Origin: Prinsepia uniflora
Taxonomy: Eukaryota > Streptophyta > Magnoliopsida > Rosales > Rosaceae
DNA length: 64,000 nt
NCBI GenBank assembly: GCA_032719365.1
Contig: CM064869.1
Span: forward strand, 24,957,504-25,021,503
Direction: 5' to 3'
Made by a program: the position numbers and the translations under genes. Shown piece after piece: positions 52,949 to 63,901 of this stretch. The notes beneath the pieces are model-generated. The model searched no databases and was not told the DNA's origin. It saw nothing but the letters and a program-made list of their open reading frames with translations. The stretch's first letter is position 1. Every line of letters begins with the position of its first letter.

Positions 52949-55739
52949 TGTCAGGACCCACCCCAGTTTCACCCCAAAAACCGAGGTAAACCCTGCTCTC
53001 GTCTGACACCCCGACACAACACCAACGTAAACTACTAAAGTAACACAGTCAGAAGCAGGAGAAACTATATAAACATCCCGAAGTCAAAGGTTTACAGAGC
53101 ATAGTACTAGATACAAAAGAAAGAAAACCGATAAACTAGATACACGCACACGGAAAATTTAAAACACTGAGGGGTCGCTCTCGTACTTCTATGCCTCCGA
53201 CGCTGCCTCGACGCCGAAACCCCGCTCTAGCTCCATGACCTGGAGGGCAATTTAAAACAGAAGATGTGAGTGGACCATAAATAATAAAAGAATTTCTGAA
53301 AACCATTTCATAATAAAACCAGGGTTTTAACCCTCCGTTTTGAAATCACATGCATAACCCAGTTATCAAAACAGTTATAATTCACGTAAAGATCATCATA
53401 AAAACATTTGCTGAAACCATCACAAAAGCAGTTATAGAAATCATAACATAAGCATCATAAAACCGTATCATAAACCATGAATATCAAGTCATCATTATCC
53501 GATCAAACCTGTTGGACCTATCCGAGTCTTTAAACTCAATCCAGGCCTCAATAATATCCGAGTCTTTAAACTCCCGAGTCTTTAAACTCAACAGGCCTAC
53601 GGGGGAAATATCAATATATCCGAGTCTTTAAACTCCCGAGTCTTTAAACTCAATCCGGGCCCGTCCCCCGTCAATCAGAATCCAGGTCTTTAAACCCAAT
53701 AACCAGATCCATCAAATCCAATCAAAACCATTTGGAAACCATTTCTCAATCCACATCCAAACCCGAATCTGAAACCACTGGTCGGATGCCCTTTCGGCAT
53801 CCAAAACCGTCATTCCGAACCCAAATCCGAAAATCCACTTTTCAACTTTAAAACCAAATCTCGTTTCTCGAAATCCGATTTTAAAACCGAAAGCCTTTAA
53901 TCATCGAAATCATGTTCCAAAATCCCTTATAACCATTAGAAATCATTTATCATTTGAAATCCCGAAACTATAACATTATAATCAGAAATCAACAGGTAAA
54001 ACCAACATATAACCGTATGAGAAATATAAAAACATACTTAATAGCGTAAAACATAATTAAAAGCAGTTATGCATGCTCGAGTTTAGAGAAAGGGTCCACT
54101 CACAGTTACCGGCACGTCACTCGCGCCCCGTACGTCCCGTACGTTCCTCAGCTTCCTCGGGAAGTCCCGATCCTGTCACAAGTCACCAAAGTACGTCACT
54201 AACACGTCTACCAAGACTCTCCTAATTTCCCACAAAAATATTCGGGTCCTAAACGTAACGAACCGAAACCCTACACCTTCAACCTCGCGGAACTACTTCG
54301 ATTCGACGTCCGAACAACCCGAAACCTAGTTCAATAGATCCGTTATAACATTTAAAACAAAAACCTAGTTGAACTCTTCGCTGGAAACCGCCGCACGAGC
54401 CCCCACGCGCCGCCCAAAGTGGTTGCGCGTGGCCTCACGCGCCTGCACACAAGGTACTGTTCACCGTCGTCTACCTCGCGTGAACCGGTCTGAACCGGCG
54501 TTCCCGGTTCTCCGTCGTCCCGTCTCCGTTTCCTTTCCTTTCTTCGCCATCTTCATCGTCCAATACTAAGCAACCCATTCCCTTATTCCAAACACCTCGA
54601 CACAGTCCAAAACCCGTCGACTCAAGCTCGAAACAAAAACCCGACAGTCCCTTGTTTCCCATTCCGGCCACCCAAGTCTTCCCCCGTCACGATGGCTACA
54701 CTAGACGCTTCCTAGAACCCTACTGAACCTACCAGTACTCACCAAACTCCTCGACTCATGCCCAAAAGCCACGACTTTTGGTTTGAAGTTCACGGCCAAA
54801 ACAGAGCAAAAGAACGGTCAGAAGAAATTACCTGTCGTCGACCGCCGTCGTGCTCACCGCCGCACTCCCTAGAGTCCACAGAGTCGTCCTCGCCCCCTGT
54901 CGAGCCCAATCGATCAGCACACGTCCACACCACCACCCAAACTCCTCTATGTTCTCTCTGTTTTTCCCGTGAACCCTCCCCCTTCTCACACCTGTTTCCC
55001 GTACACGAACAGTCCTCACCACTCAAACCTCACACTCTCAACTTCCCTTAGTCACTTACACACTCACTACTTCGCACAAACACACACAGTCACCGATCAA
55101 TTCTCCCAATCTCTCAGTCTCTGTTTCTCTCTGGTTCGAACACACACACGGCACACACACTTGCACGATTTTGAAACACCCGTGCACTCACTAGAACCCT
55201 CTAGCCAAGCCCCACGTGTCACCATCCCCTCAAGCCTCACACAAAAATCTCCTCTCTACCCTAGACACTTTTCCAAATCCGGCTGCACCAAGCCCAAAGT
55301 ACAAAAGACCAAACTGCCCTTCCTTTTAAGTCAAAATTACCATTTTGCCACTACCTTTCTAGACCCATAACGCACACATCCTAACTCCGATGAATACGTG
55401 CCGCCTGTCATCGAACTCAGGACGACGAGATCTACCTAACGGTCCTACGTCAACGTGTCAAAACCCGATCGTACGAAAAGTCAACGTTTCCCTCTATTTT
55501 AGCCAAATTACGGTAATGCCCTCAACCTTCCGAACATCATAACTTCCTCCTCGGATGTCGGAATCGAGCGTGCCACCTGTCTACGGATTCGTGACGTCCC
55601 GAACTCAAAGTCAACATTTTGCCCAACCTAGAGGCAAAATCGTCATCTGAACCTATCGTCACCAACTAACCACCGATTAAGCTCACTAATCTCATTTTAA
55701 ACACGGTCTTAACCCTAATTCCCGGGACGGGTCGTTACA
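52949..55739 (-). mobile_element. Solo LTR (gypsy, Tekay-like), reverse orientation
   Basis: 2791 bp, plus-strand ends TGTCAGGACCCACCCC and GGGACGGGTCGTTACA. TGTG is repeated at 52945-52948 and 55740-55743; the fifth base is not clear. GTGAGTGGAC is at 53266 and GTCCACTCAC at 54094. Between them lie six TTTAAAG palindromes (53524-53697), the last with a GGT/ACC outer arm. The GC-rich ACGCGC block is at about 54400-54445. Confidence 0.85.
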
Positions 55740-56400
55740 TGTGCCTGAGGGTAGGATGACATCAATGTCTCAGATGCTAGGCCACAATCCAATCTCTCTT
55801 GTACAAATCCAGTATCCCGTTTATTCCTCCACGTGAACGGGTGCCCAATAAATCCCAAGTCCAAGAGCCTGCCATCCGTCACAAAATTTCGAAAGGCCCT
55901 CATACTTGACACTAAGCGAGGGTTGCCTCCCTCTTTCTTCCCAGCATCAAGAATACCATTGAAGTCCCCCAACAGTAAACATGCATCAGATTCCCTTTCT
56001 AGTCACTGCCTTAGAATGTCCCATTGCCTCAATCTGATACTATCATTCGTACTAGCATAAATCGAAAATAATCTCCACTTAGTGCCCTTTTCATCATCAT
56101 TAACAAGGACCTCAACAAAAAATTCAGCATATTTAATTAACTCAACCTGCCTTGCAATTTTCCAGAACACACACATACCCCTACTAAGCCCCTGGGGTTC
56201 CACAGCATGCATAAAATCCATCCTTAAATGCCTTTTCAAGTATTGAAATTGAGAACTTTTATTTTGGTTTCCAAAAGGAAAATAATACCCGGTTGAAGCA
56301 ATCTATTCTGCTCACTCAGATTGTGAACAGTTATGGTTCAACCAATGCCCTGACAATTCCAACATAGTATCCTCAGCTCGACTGTAGCTCAAAGGGAGAG
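55740..56400 (-). pseudogene. LINE ORF2: apurinic-type endonuclease domain
   Basis: Starting near 56385 the minus strand reads RILCWNCQGIG, the usual first endonuclease motif (W-N-C-Q-G), then after frame changes FMHAVEPQGLSRGMCVFW, WRLFSIYASTND, GDFNGILDAGKKEGG, GFIGHPFTWRN and VQERLDCGLA. These are the conserved endonuclease/exonuclease/phosphatase-fold motifs of L1-type LINEs. The next motif (SGSDHSML) lies at about 52920, beyond the solo LTR; removing the insertion and one TGTG restores the frame. A TGA lies just upstream of the first motif. Confidence 0.85.
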
Positions 56401-57960
56401 GTATCCAAAGTGCCCCTTCACCTCAAGAGAGAATCCTATCCCATATCAACCATCCCAACTAATCAAGACAAACCACAGTTTCCAACTAGTTTGCACCAAC
56501 CCAACCACAAAGAACTCAAATAATCAAAATTAAACAGAATCCCAGAATCCAGATAGTGCTTGATACCTCATGTTAATTGCCTTTAATTTTCGAAGTTAAA
56601 GTTCAGCAATAGTCAACGAAAGGCCATCAAAACATTCAAATATCATAACAATCGAGCTTTGCCGCTAGCTAGCCAATCAAAACCAAACAAGACAGGACCC
56701 ACCAAAAAACCAAAGCTCAGAGGAATATCAGAGATTACCTTAATTGTGCACTGTTGAGCACTTCCCTTGCTCAAAAGCTCCACCTCAACCCAATTTCTCC
56801 CAATTGGAGATTTTCATTGTTGCCCTCAATTTGACAGCACAACTACGAAATCACCCCTTCTATCAAATTTAACCAATTTAGGTCTCAAGTTGGAAACCTA
56901 ATTCACAATCTCTGAGAATAGCTAGATGGATTCGTCATTGTGCATCCATCCGGACCAGACGAAGAGCTCTAAGGGGTTGCAAGATCGTGAGCATTGCGTA
57001 AATTTCTTATTTGTTGCAGATCGTGGACAGCACTCCAGTTCGTTGCAGATGATTGCAGGTCCAGACCGGACGATGAACTCCAAGCTACAGCTCCTGACCG
57101 AACGAAGCCCCAGGACATGACTTCGTCATGTGTGACCCAACAGTTGGAAGGAGAGATTATTCATGTGAAGGATGGGAAACACTCTCAGGAATGAGAGGGA
57201 AACCTTTCAAGAAGGATTGGGGATAACTCTCTCGTTTATCAAATTTCAGACCATCAGGTAACTGAGTATAGGTTTTGTTTGGATTTTGAGTTTGGGTTGA
57301 GTGGTAACTTTATTTAGGAGTGATATAGGTGGTCAGGGTAGGGATCTCGCGAGGAGAAGATGGGAAACTCACGGAGGAGCAGGGTGAGGGATCTCACGAA
57401 GGAGATGGTTTTTTTTTTTTTTTTTTTTTACAAAAGGGTAGAGGGGAAGAGAAAATTGGAACAAACCCAGACAAAATAAAGAAAAACATTATTAGTAAAA
57501 AGAATTGAAATTCAAATTCCGTATGGATTTGACCCGAATTCAAATTCTTGGAATAAATATTTATCTAAATAATTGAAATTGGACTTAAATTTAAATCCAA
57601 ATATAAATCTAAATACAAATCCGATTTCATACTAATGCAAGCATTGCCCGGTAAGACTCGAGAGATCATCAATTTTTGACAGGAAGGTCGTAATCATGGC
57701 GGGTCTTTTCTGTTCCGCCCGTACGCTTTAGGACCAATCTCTTTTTCATAAAAAAGTGGTTGGGCCAATTTTTTTCTTTCGTCAATTATTGTCCAAAACA
57801 AAAATACATACCCACAGCAAACCACAAGCCAAAGCCAACATTCGCAGTCATTATTAAGTTTTAAGGCAAGGCAAGGCCACGAAAGCCACCACAAAAACCA
57901 TACAAACTCCACGGCACAACCTCAACCACATCCCGCCTCTTCTCTCTAAACCCTCTCATA
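56401..57960. other. Intergenic sequence upstream of GGP
   Basis: No supported gene. There is a T run at about 57409-57430, an AT-rich stretch with ATTTAAATCCAAAT-like repeats at 57500-57640, and the probable distal promoter of GGP after 57660. GACAGGACCCACC at about 56691 resembles an LTR end, but no LTR follows. Confidence 0.5.
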
Positions 57961-57968
57961 GTCTCATC

Positions 57969-57975
57969 TATATAA
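57969..57975 (+). promoter_or_regulatory. Probable TATA box of GGP
   Basis: TATATAA about 570 bp before the main ATG and 217 bp before the ACG uORF. A transcription start about 30 bp downstream (near 58000) would give a leader that includes the whole uORF. This is inferred from position and motif only. Confidence 0.55.
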
Positions 57976-58185
57976 CAATCCCCTGCATCTCCTTACCACA
58001 AACCACAAACCACAAGCCACAAGCCACACCCACTCTCTCACAAACACCTCCTTTTCCTCTTTCAATTGGTACCAATTCCAGGCGATCTTGCTGGGTTTCT
58101 GTTGCTGAACCCAAGTGTTTGATAAGTTTTTCTTTTGGTTTTTTGCTTTCGGGGTAAAACCCAGTTTCGACGAGTTGTAGACATC

Positions 58186-58380
58186 ACGGCTATACACGGA
58201 GTTCCTCCGCTGCTCATTCATGTCCGGGCTGTCGGACGAAAGGGTTGTGTAATTGAAAGCAACCCTTCGCCGCACGGCGGGCGTGGTGCTTTGCCTTCCG
58301 ATGGCGGTAGCCCCTCCGACCTGCTGTTTCTCGCTGGTGGTGGTTCTGCTTCTTCCATATCTTTTTTTTGCCCATATTAG
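58186..58380 (+). CDS. Conserved ACG-initiated uORF in the GGP 5' leader (ascorbate feedback peptide)
   Basis: The frame ACG GCT ATA CAC GGA GTT encodes a peptide of 64 codons before TAG at 58378-58380. Visible conserved stretches are IHGVPPLLIHVRAVGRKGC, then ESNPSPHGGRGALPS and GGSPSDLLFLAGGG. No ATG occurs in this frame; ACG at 58186-58188 stands where the family uses a non-canonical start. In Arabidopsis the equivalent uORF of VTC2 is required for repression of translation of the main frame when ascorbate is high, by a peptide-dependent effect. The same role here is inferred from sequence conservation. The stop is 158 nt before the main ATG. No intron is needed to keep this frame open. 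Confidence 0.9.
   Translation, partial: TAIHGVPPLLIHVRAVGRKGCVIESNPSPHGGRGALPSDGGSPSDLLFLAGGGSASSISFFCPY
58220..58252 (+). other. Short ATG uORF overlapping the ACG uORF
   Basis: ATG TCC GGG ... GTG TAA, 10 codons, in a frame different from the ACG uORF. It is the first ATG I see in the proposed leader. Whether it is used is unknown. Confidence 0.45.
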
Positions 58381-58396
58381 CTTTAGCTTCTCTTAG
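58301..58396 (+). other. Second ATG uORF overlapping the ACG uORF
   Basis: ATG GCG GTA GCC ... TTC TCT TAG, 31 codons, hydrophobic (SLVVVLLLPYLFFAH), ending 16 nt after the ACG uORF. It sits in a GGCGG-rich context. No conservation can be judged from one sequence. Confidence 0.45.
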
Positions 58397-58538
58397 ATTT
58401 TTAGGGATTACTAGAGATTTTTCTTTCTGTAAAGCGCACAGTAGATCGTATTGGTGGTTGTTGTCGAGTTGGGTGGTGTTGGACTTTTACTGAGAATTTA
58501 AAAAAAAAAAAGAAAAAAAAAAAGAGAGGAAGTCAAGC

Positions 58539-60681
58539 ATGATGTTGAGGATCAAGAGGGTTCCCACTGTTGTTTCGAATTACCAGAAAGATGAGGCGGA
58601 AGAGGGTGCTCGCCGCGTCGGGGGTTGTGGCCGCAACTGCCTTAACCAATGTTGCATTCCAGGTATTTGTTGAAATGAACCCAACTTTGAATTTGACTTC
58701 TTGTCCAAGTTTCGTGCTTTTTGAAAGAAGGATTTTAAGTTGCCAATAAAATGCTTCTTTTTCTAATTTCGTGCTGTTTGATTGGTTTTGGCATTATTCC
58801 TATTTGGGCTTTTGATAATGAATTTGGGTTTGGAGTAGGATTAAAGTCAGATTTTCTCAGCTTGTAGTTTGGAAGGGGATCTAGTTGTGACTGGGTCGTG
58901 CGCCCATGTGTGTTTGTGCAGGGGCAAAATTTCCATTGTATGCTTTCAAGAAGCTGAACAAGATTGATGGTGACAAGGATTTCCCTGAACATGAGAAAAG
59001 AGAGCCTCCGGTTGCATTTCTTGACTCGCTGCTTCTTGGGGAGGTAGAATTATATGTAGAAGATGGAGACAGAATCACCAGCTTTCTTTATTGCCTCTTG
59101 TTCTCAACAATTGCTATGGATTAAAATTGTTTAATTCTTTTTGACAGTGGGAGGATCGCATGCAGAGAGGGCTGTTTCGCTATGATGTCACAGCTTGTGA
59201 AACCAAGGTAGATTGACTTACAATTTCCTCAATTTTGTGCTTTTGTAGATTGGAATTCAAGCCAGAGAGCAATGTGTGAATACTAATTAGAGATTTGAGT
59301 ACCAATTGCTTTGATAATTTGATGTAGGTGATTCCGGGGCAATTTGGATTCATAGCCCAGCTGAATGAGGGTCGTCACCTTAAGAAGAGGCCAACTGAGT
59401 TTCGAGTTGATAAAGTCCTCCAGCCCTTTGATGGAAGCAAGTTTAACTTCACTAAAGTTGGACAAGAGGAGGTTCTTTTCCAGTTTGAAGCCAGCGAAGA
59501 TGGTGAAGTTCAGTTTCACCCTAGTGCACTCATTGATGTTGAACATTCTCCAAGCGTTGTTGCCATCAATGTATGCTCTTTGTTTTTGTGCATAGTTTGT
59601 TCTTAACAAGTTATTTGAGCAAAGTTCTATGTGATTTACCATCCACCATTCAACAGGTCAGTCCAATTGAGTATGGACATGTGCTGTTGATTCCTCGTAT
59701 TTTCGAGCAGTTGCCACAAAGGATTGACCATGAAAGCTTCTTGCTTGCTCTTCACATGGCAGCAGAAGCAGGAAATCCTTACTTTCGATTGGGTTACAAC
59801 AGCTTGGGTGCATTTGCTACCATCAATCACCTGCACTTCCAGGTTTCATGCTGCACACATTTTTGGCAAGCTTTGTTATTGAGAAGACTCCTTCCGAGTT
59901 TACTACTATTTTGTAGTTTCAGTCAAAAATTAATACCCTGTTTATTGATTTTATTTTAAATTTTTTATAGGCTTACTACTTGGCCGTAACCTTTCCCATT
60001 GAGAAGGCACCTACCAAGAAAATAACCACTTCGGATGATGGGGTGAGGATCTCTGAGCTTCTGAACTATCCTGTTAGAGGTCTTATCTTCGAGGGTGGGA
60101 ATACTCTGCAAGATTTGTCAAACAGAGTCTCTGATGCCTGCATTTGCCTTCAAGAGAACAACATACCTTACAATGTCTTGATCGCTGACTGTGGAAACCG
60201 AATCTTTCTCCTGCCACAGGTATATAATTTACCAAACCTAAAATGTTCGATTAAGATATTTTCCTCCAGTTCATTACTCTGAGGCTGTCTCGCTTACCCT
60301 CATACATTTGGGCATTATCAAATGCAGTGTTATGCTGAGAAACAAGCTCTTGGGGAAGTGAGAGCAGAGCTTCTCGATACTCAGGTGAATCCAGCTGTGT
60401 GGGAAAGTAGCGGGCATATGGTGTTAAAGAGGAAAAAGGACTATGTGGAGGCATCTGATGAAAATGCTTGGAAGCTGCTTGCAGAGGTCTCCCTTTCTGA
60501 AGAGAGGTTCCAAGAAGTGACTGCTCTAATTTTTGAAGCCATTGCTTCAGGTGATAACGGAAATGCAAATTTGGTTGAGGTTGTTAAGACGGGTGATTCT
60601 CATGAAGGAGTGGATGCCATAAATGAAAGCTCCCGTGGTGCTATGGTGACTGGAACACAAGAATGCCTTGTTCTGCAGTAA
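58539..60681 (+). CDS. GGP (VTC2): GDP-L-galactose phosphorylase, seven exons, complete
   Basis: Converts GDP-L-galactose and phosphate to L-galactose 1-phosphate and GDP, the first committed and controlling step of the plant ascorbate (Smirnoff-Wheeler) pathway. Exons: 58539-58662, 58922-59043, 59148-59207, 59328-59570, 59657-59842, 59971-60219, 60328-60681; all introns are GT-AG and the joined frame is 445 residues, close to Arabidopsis VTC2. Landmarks are LRIKRVPTVVSNYQKDE at the start, WEDRMQRGLFRYDVTACETK, NEGRHLKKRPTEFRVDK, SPIEYGHVLLIPR, and the histidine-triad-like N-H-L-H-F-Q at about residues 240-245, whose histidine is the catalytic nucleophile region of the family. The end is AECLVLQ-like (QECLVLQ). 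ATG ATG gives two possible starts; 58539 is chosen as the first, 58542 is equally possible. The leader holds the regulatory ACG uORF. Confidence 0.96.
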
Positions 60682-60941
60682 TGAGCAGTTTGCCATTTCT
60701 TAGGGCGGTTCAGTGTGAATCTAGTATTGCAGTTTGTCATTTGGGGGGCTTATGTAGGTGTACCTTATTGGATGTCGTCCGATGCCTAAATAAGCAAAAC
60801 TGGTTTTGCATAGTCAGCTAAGCTCTACCGTTGGACTGTTGGAGTTTGTGTATTCTGCATAACAACTTGGCTTGTTGATCTATCTGTTTAGGGTGCTTTA
60901 TGGGTATGTAAAATACTACGTAGTAGTTACTGTTGTGGATG

Positions 60942-60947
60942 AATAAA
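60942..60947 (+). terminator. Possible poly(A) signal of GGP
   Basis: AATAAA 261 nt after the stop codon, followed by T-rich sequence. Plant poly(A) signals are loose, so this is only a candidate. Confidence 0.45.
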
Positions 60948-62874
60948 TGTCATGTTTTGTGTATGCTGCATATATCTGTATGACGATGGAGTTGACTTTG
61001 CCTTTGGGCCTTGCAGCTTTTGGTGCGGTTTTTTTTTTTTTTTTTTTTTTTTGCATCTCCTCCTACATCTATAATGCTTTCTACTATTATAAACACATAT
61101 CTTTGGTTTGCTGTCGGACCCTTGTCTTGTATGACAAAACCTTATCTTCGGTGTGTTCTGGTGGTCGGACATGAGACGTTGACTGGCTGTTTCCATGGTA
61201 ACCATATAAACTCGAGAATCCAGATCATTACAAGTTTTCATTGTAAGCTTGTTTCCAGGTCCCAAGAGTCCAAATTACCGAGGTTGTAGTGGGAATTGCA
61301 ACATGAAGTTTTGATGGAAAATCTGTTGTTATCCATTAGCTAAGATAACTGAATGATAAAGTAGGGTATGGCGTATAGAGATGAAGAAGAAGAGAAGAAT
61401 GACAATAAAATAGTAAAGTGGTTTTTGGTTTTCAAGTTTCGTATTGCATGTTTCTCCTTTTACATTTGTTCTTCGGCCTCCCTTTAGTCTTCTTTATCCA
61501 TTCAATTCTTTATCCTTTTACTCTTCTTCGTATTCTTATTGCGTGTGTTTTGTTTGTTTATGCATGCTCCATATGTAGTAGCGAGTTCAATTCGATTTGA
61601 AGCCATACAATATCATTTGGGAGTTGTGATTGTGGATTTTGCGTTAGTCTTTTCGAGGTTTCGATTCTCCATGTGGTAAAACCAAGATTTAAATGGTAGG
61701 TTGTAACTCAAATCTTTCTAAAATTTTACCTATGGAGTTTTTCTCCGGAAGATGTCATTTCTTTAATAAAAATAGAAATAGCATACCTTTAGAATATTTC
61801 TATTCAATTTTCTTCTTTCACTTTTGTTTTCATTTATTCATATGGTTTGTTTGTTTTAGGATTTAGAATCATCATTTTAGATATAGACTTCTAAGTTTCG
61901 ATTAATCACTTCAACGCCACCCAAAATTTGATACATGATGTTAAATTTGGATCAGAATTCCGCAGGACCATTTTATATCCTAAATCTAATTAATCAACCT
62001 TGTTATGAATGTGGATCAAAGTTGAAGAAAATTATGTATAAAGCAAAACATGATGTTTAGTAGTGGGCTTTTAAGAGGGGGAGAGAGTGTGTTTTATTTG
62101 TTGTTTTTTGCATTTGAAACAATGCAAACATCTCGTTCTTGCAATATATCTTAATTGAATTTGAGACATTTAATTTTTTTATTTTTCCAAATGTACCGAG
62201 TTGGACGCCCAAATTTACAAGGTTGTCGACTCATGGGGTGTAACTTCTAACTTTATTACTTTCTGTTTTTGCCTTTTGGGGAATAGCAGTAGCAGCAAAG
62301 TGCAGTGAGGGGGAAGAAGAAGATCCATTTTGAAGCAAGTTCTTATTCCTTCATCGGCTTTGCTTTAATCGTTTGTAAGTCTCTCTCCCTACACGCCCTT
62401 GGCTTTCTCATTGTTTTAATAATTAAAGGGAGCCAAAGCGTTAAGCCCTTAGAATGAAATGAATACCAAGTGTTCGATGAAATCCTTACATGACAAAAGC
62501 TTTGCATTTTTAAGTTTTGTTTGGTATTTTTGTATGATAGGGACAATTGCATTTGATTTTTGGGACACTAAGGAGGTGATTGAATTGCAGATTATCAGGG
62601 GAGGGGATGAAGAAAGGGTTGCACCCTCAATGCAATGGATATCGTATGTGACCCAAAGGGTTGCACCCTCAAAGAGAGCTCTCGTATTGTTGTGGCTCAC
62701 CTAAATTACATGAGCATTTGGTCTAGTGACATCTAGCGACATTGTCTCCTCTGGGGAGTGCCATTGTTGGTTTCCAACTCTAAGACATAAATGACTCTTT
62801 AATATATATTTGAGATTGCCGCACCAGCTAGAGCTTTTGTAAAGGCTATGCTCCATCTCTCAAAAAATGAATAG
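60948..62874. other. Intergenic sequence between GGP and RBM48
   Basis: The two genes converge here. It contains a long T run (about 61030-61053) and AT-rich sequence. GGGTTGCACCCTCAA occurs twice at about 62617 and 62668. The open frame 62459-62704 has no recognisable domain and is not called. Confidence 0.6.
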
Positions 62875-63901
62875 TTAGATTCTCCTTCTATTGTCCATCC
62901 GGGGTTTCTTGGATGCACGTCCATCTTGCACATGTTCATTACTTGATTCAATCTAACACACAATAGAAACTGTATCACACCTTACACCCTTTAACATAAT
63001 CTAAGAAGCTCAAAGAAAAACATGCATGCTGGTGAGGCTAAGGGTGAGGTTCTAACCTTATCGAGCTTCTCCCTCACCATCTTCACGGTCTGATTCATCG
63101 ACTCGGAAGCAAAATACTCCTAAAATGAATTACCAGATGATCATATTCATATGCTAGTCTATCCAAATAACAAGCAACGTCAGCAAATTAATGTTGCCGT
63201 TTACTATCCGAAGCACATCCTTATCACAGAGACAAGAAACCCTATTAACAAATACATGGTTCGGTCTTAATGTTGCAAAGTGCAAAATAAAGACAGAAAA
63301 TCACAGGTCACAATACCTGGTAAGCACAATTTCCACAAGGCAAATCCGTTACAAAAATAGCATACGAGTAAGGTATTAGAATTTGAGAACATGAACAAAC
63401 CTTGTCAGAGGAAATCCTTGTAAGGGAAGAATTGTTACCACTTGACGTAAGTTGCGATTCACCAGACTCCCTAAACAGAAAGGAAAGGCAATCCAGCATA
63501 CCAAATTTCAGATGATTTTTTTTTTTTAATACAAGAAGAACAGCAATTGGGAAATTTCAACTTACCTTCGACCAGAGTTTACAAGTTGGGGAATGCAGTC
63601 AGTCGGAGATGGAATTGCACCCGAGGAAGCATCAGTGAAACCACCTGACTTATTGACCGTAGACCCTTTAAATCTTCCAGCTGATATTATGAACAAAATA
63701 ATTGAATCATGTAAATTGAAAGTGAGTTTATACCAATTGGTGATCGTACGAAATAACTTACGGTTCAGTCGTCCCAGAACTTCTCTTCTCCTGCTTTCCA
63801 GCTTGTCCTTTGTATCGGCAAGGCTCTCAAATTCAGGAGCATATGAAACCTTAAGTCGATTCCCGAGGAAAACATACTCGTCCAACTTCCTCTTCGCAAA
63901 C
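62875..63901 (-). CDS. RBM48: RNA-binding protein 48 (RBM48), 3' five exons, 5' part beyond the window
   Basis: Minus-strand exons: 63901-63762, 63680-63566, 63470-63401, 63119-63057, 62952-62875, all with AG/GT borders and consistent phases. They encode FAKRKLDEYVFLGNRLKVSY, then APEFESLADTKDKLESRRRE (end of the RRM and the following helix), a Ser/Gly-rich linker (GRFKGSTVNKSGGF ... SSGNNSSLTRISSDK), EYFASESMNQTVKMVREKLDK, and the C-terminus ASKKPRMDNRRRI before TAA at 62875-62877. The conserved LDE-FLG-VSYAPEFE block and the NRRRI end identify plant RBM48. In maize RBM48 is needed for splicing of U12-type introns and, like the animal protein, works with ARMC7. The RRM start lies to the right of 64000. 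Function is from family knowledge. Confidence 0.87.

Larger units (their letters stand above)
40733..56400 (-). mobile_element. L1-type LINE (ORF2 remnants), cut by three LTR insertion events
   Basis: On the minus strand the order is endonuclease (about 56385-55740), reverse transcriptase (about 52948-51000), linker and zf-RVT (50955-50508, 44613-44382, 41644-41380) and RNase H (about 41230-40765), followed by an A-rich tail (T run at 40733-40741 on the plus strand). Removing insertions at 41645-44381, 44614-50507 and 52949-55739 leaves about 4.25 kb. I find no clear ORF1, so the copy may be 5'-truncated; the 5' boundary near 56400 is approximate. All parts contain stops or frameshifts. Confidence 0.87.

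Noticed and set aside
54969..55370. 133-codon plus-strand frame
   Set aside because: Pro/Ser/Thr/His-rich translation of a CT/CA-rich LTR segment; no domain.
56688..56703. GACAGGACCCACC as the start of another reverse LTR
   Set aside because: The following sequence does not resemble any LTR in the window, and there is no matching end or target duplication.
56926..57194. Two overlapping short frames upstream of GGP
   Set aside because: No recognisable domain, no splice context and no similarity between the frames and known proteins that I can recall.
40715..57365. GGAGAAGATAG (about 40720) and GGAGAAGATGG (about 57353) as the LINE target duplication
   Set aside because: One mismatch in a simple purine-rich stretch, and the right copy lies about 1 kb beyond the last recognisable LINE sequence; not enough to set the LINE 5' end.
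62459..62704. 81-codon plus-strand frame between GGP and RBM48
   Set aside because: Contains a repeated GGGTTGCACCCTCAA DNA segment, which explains part of the frame; no domain seen.
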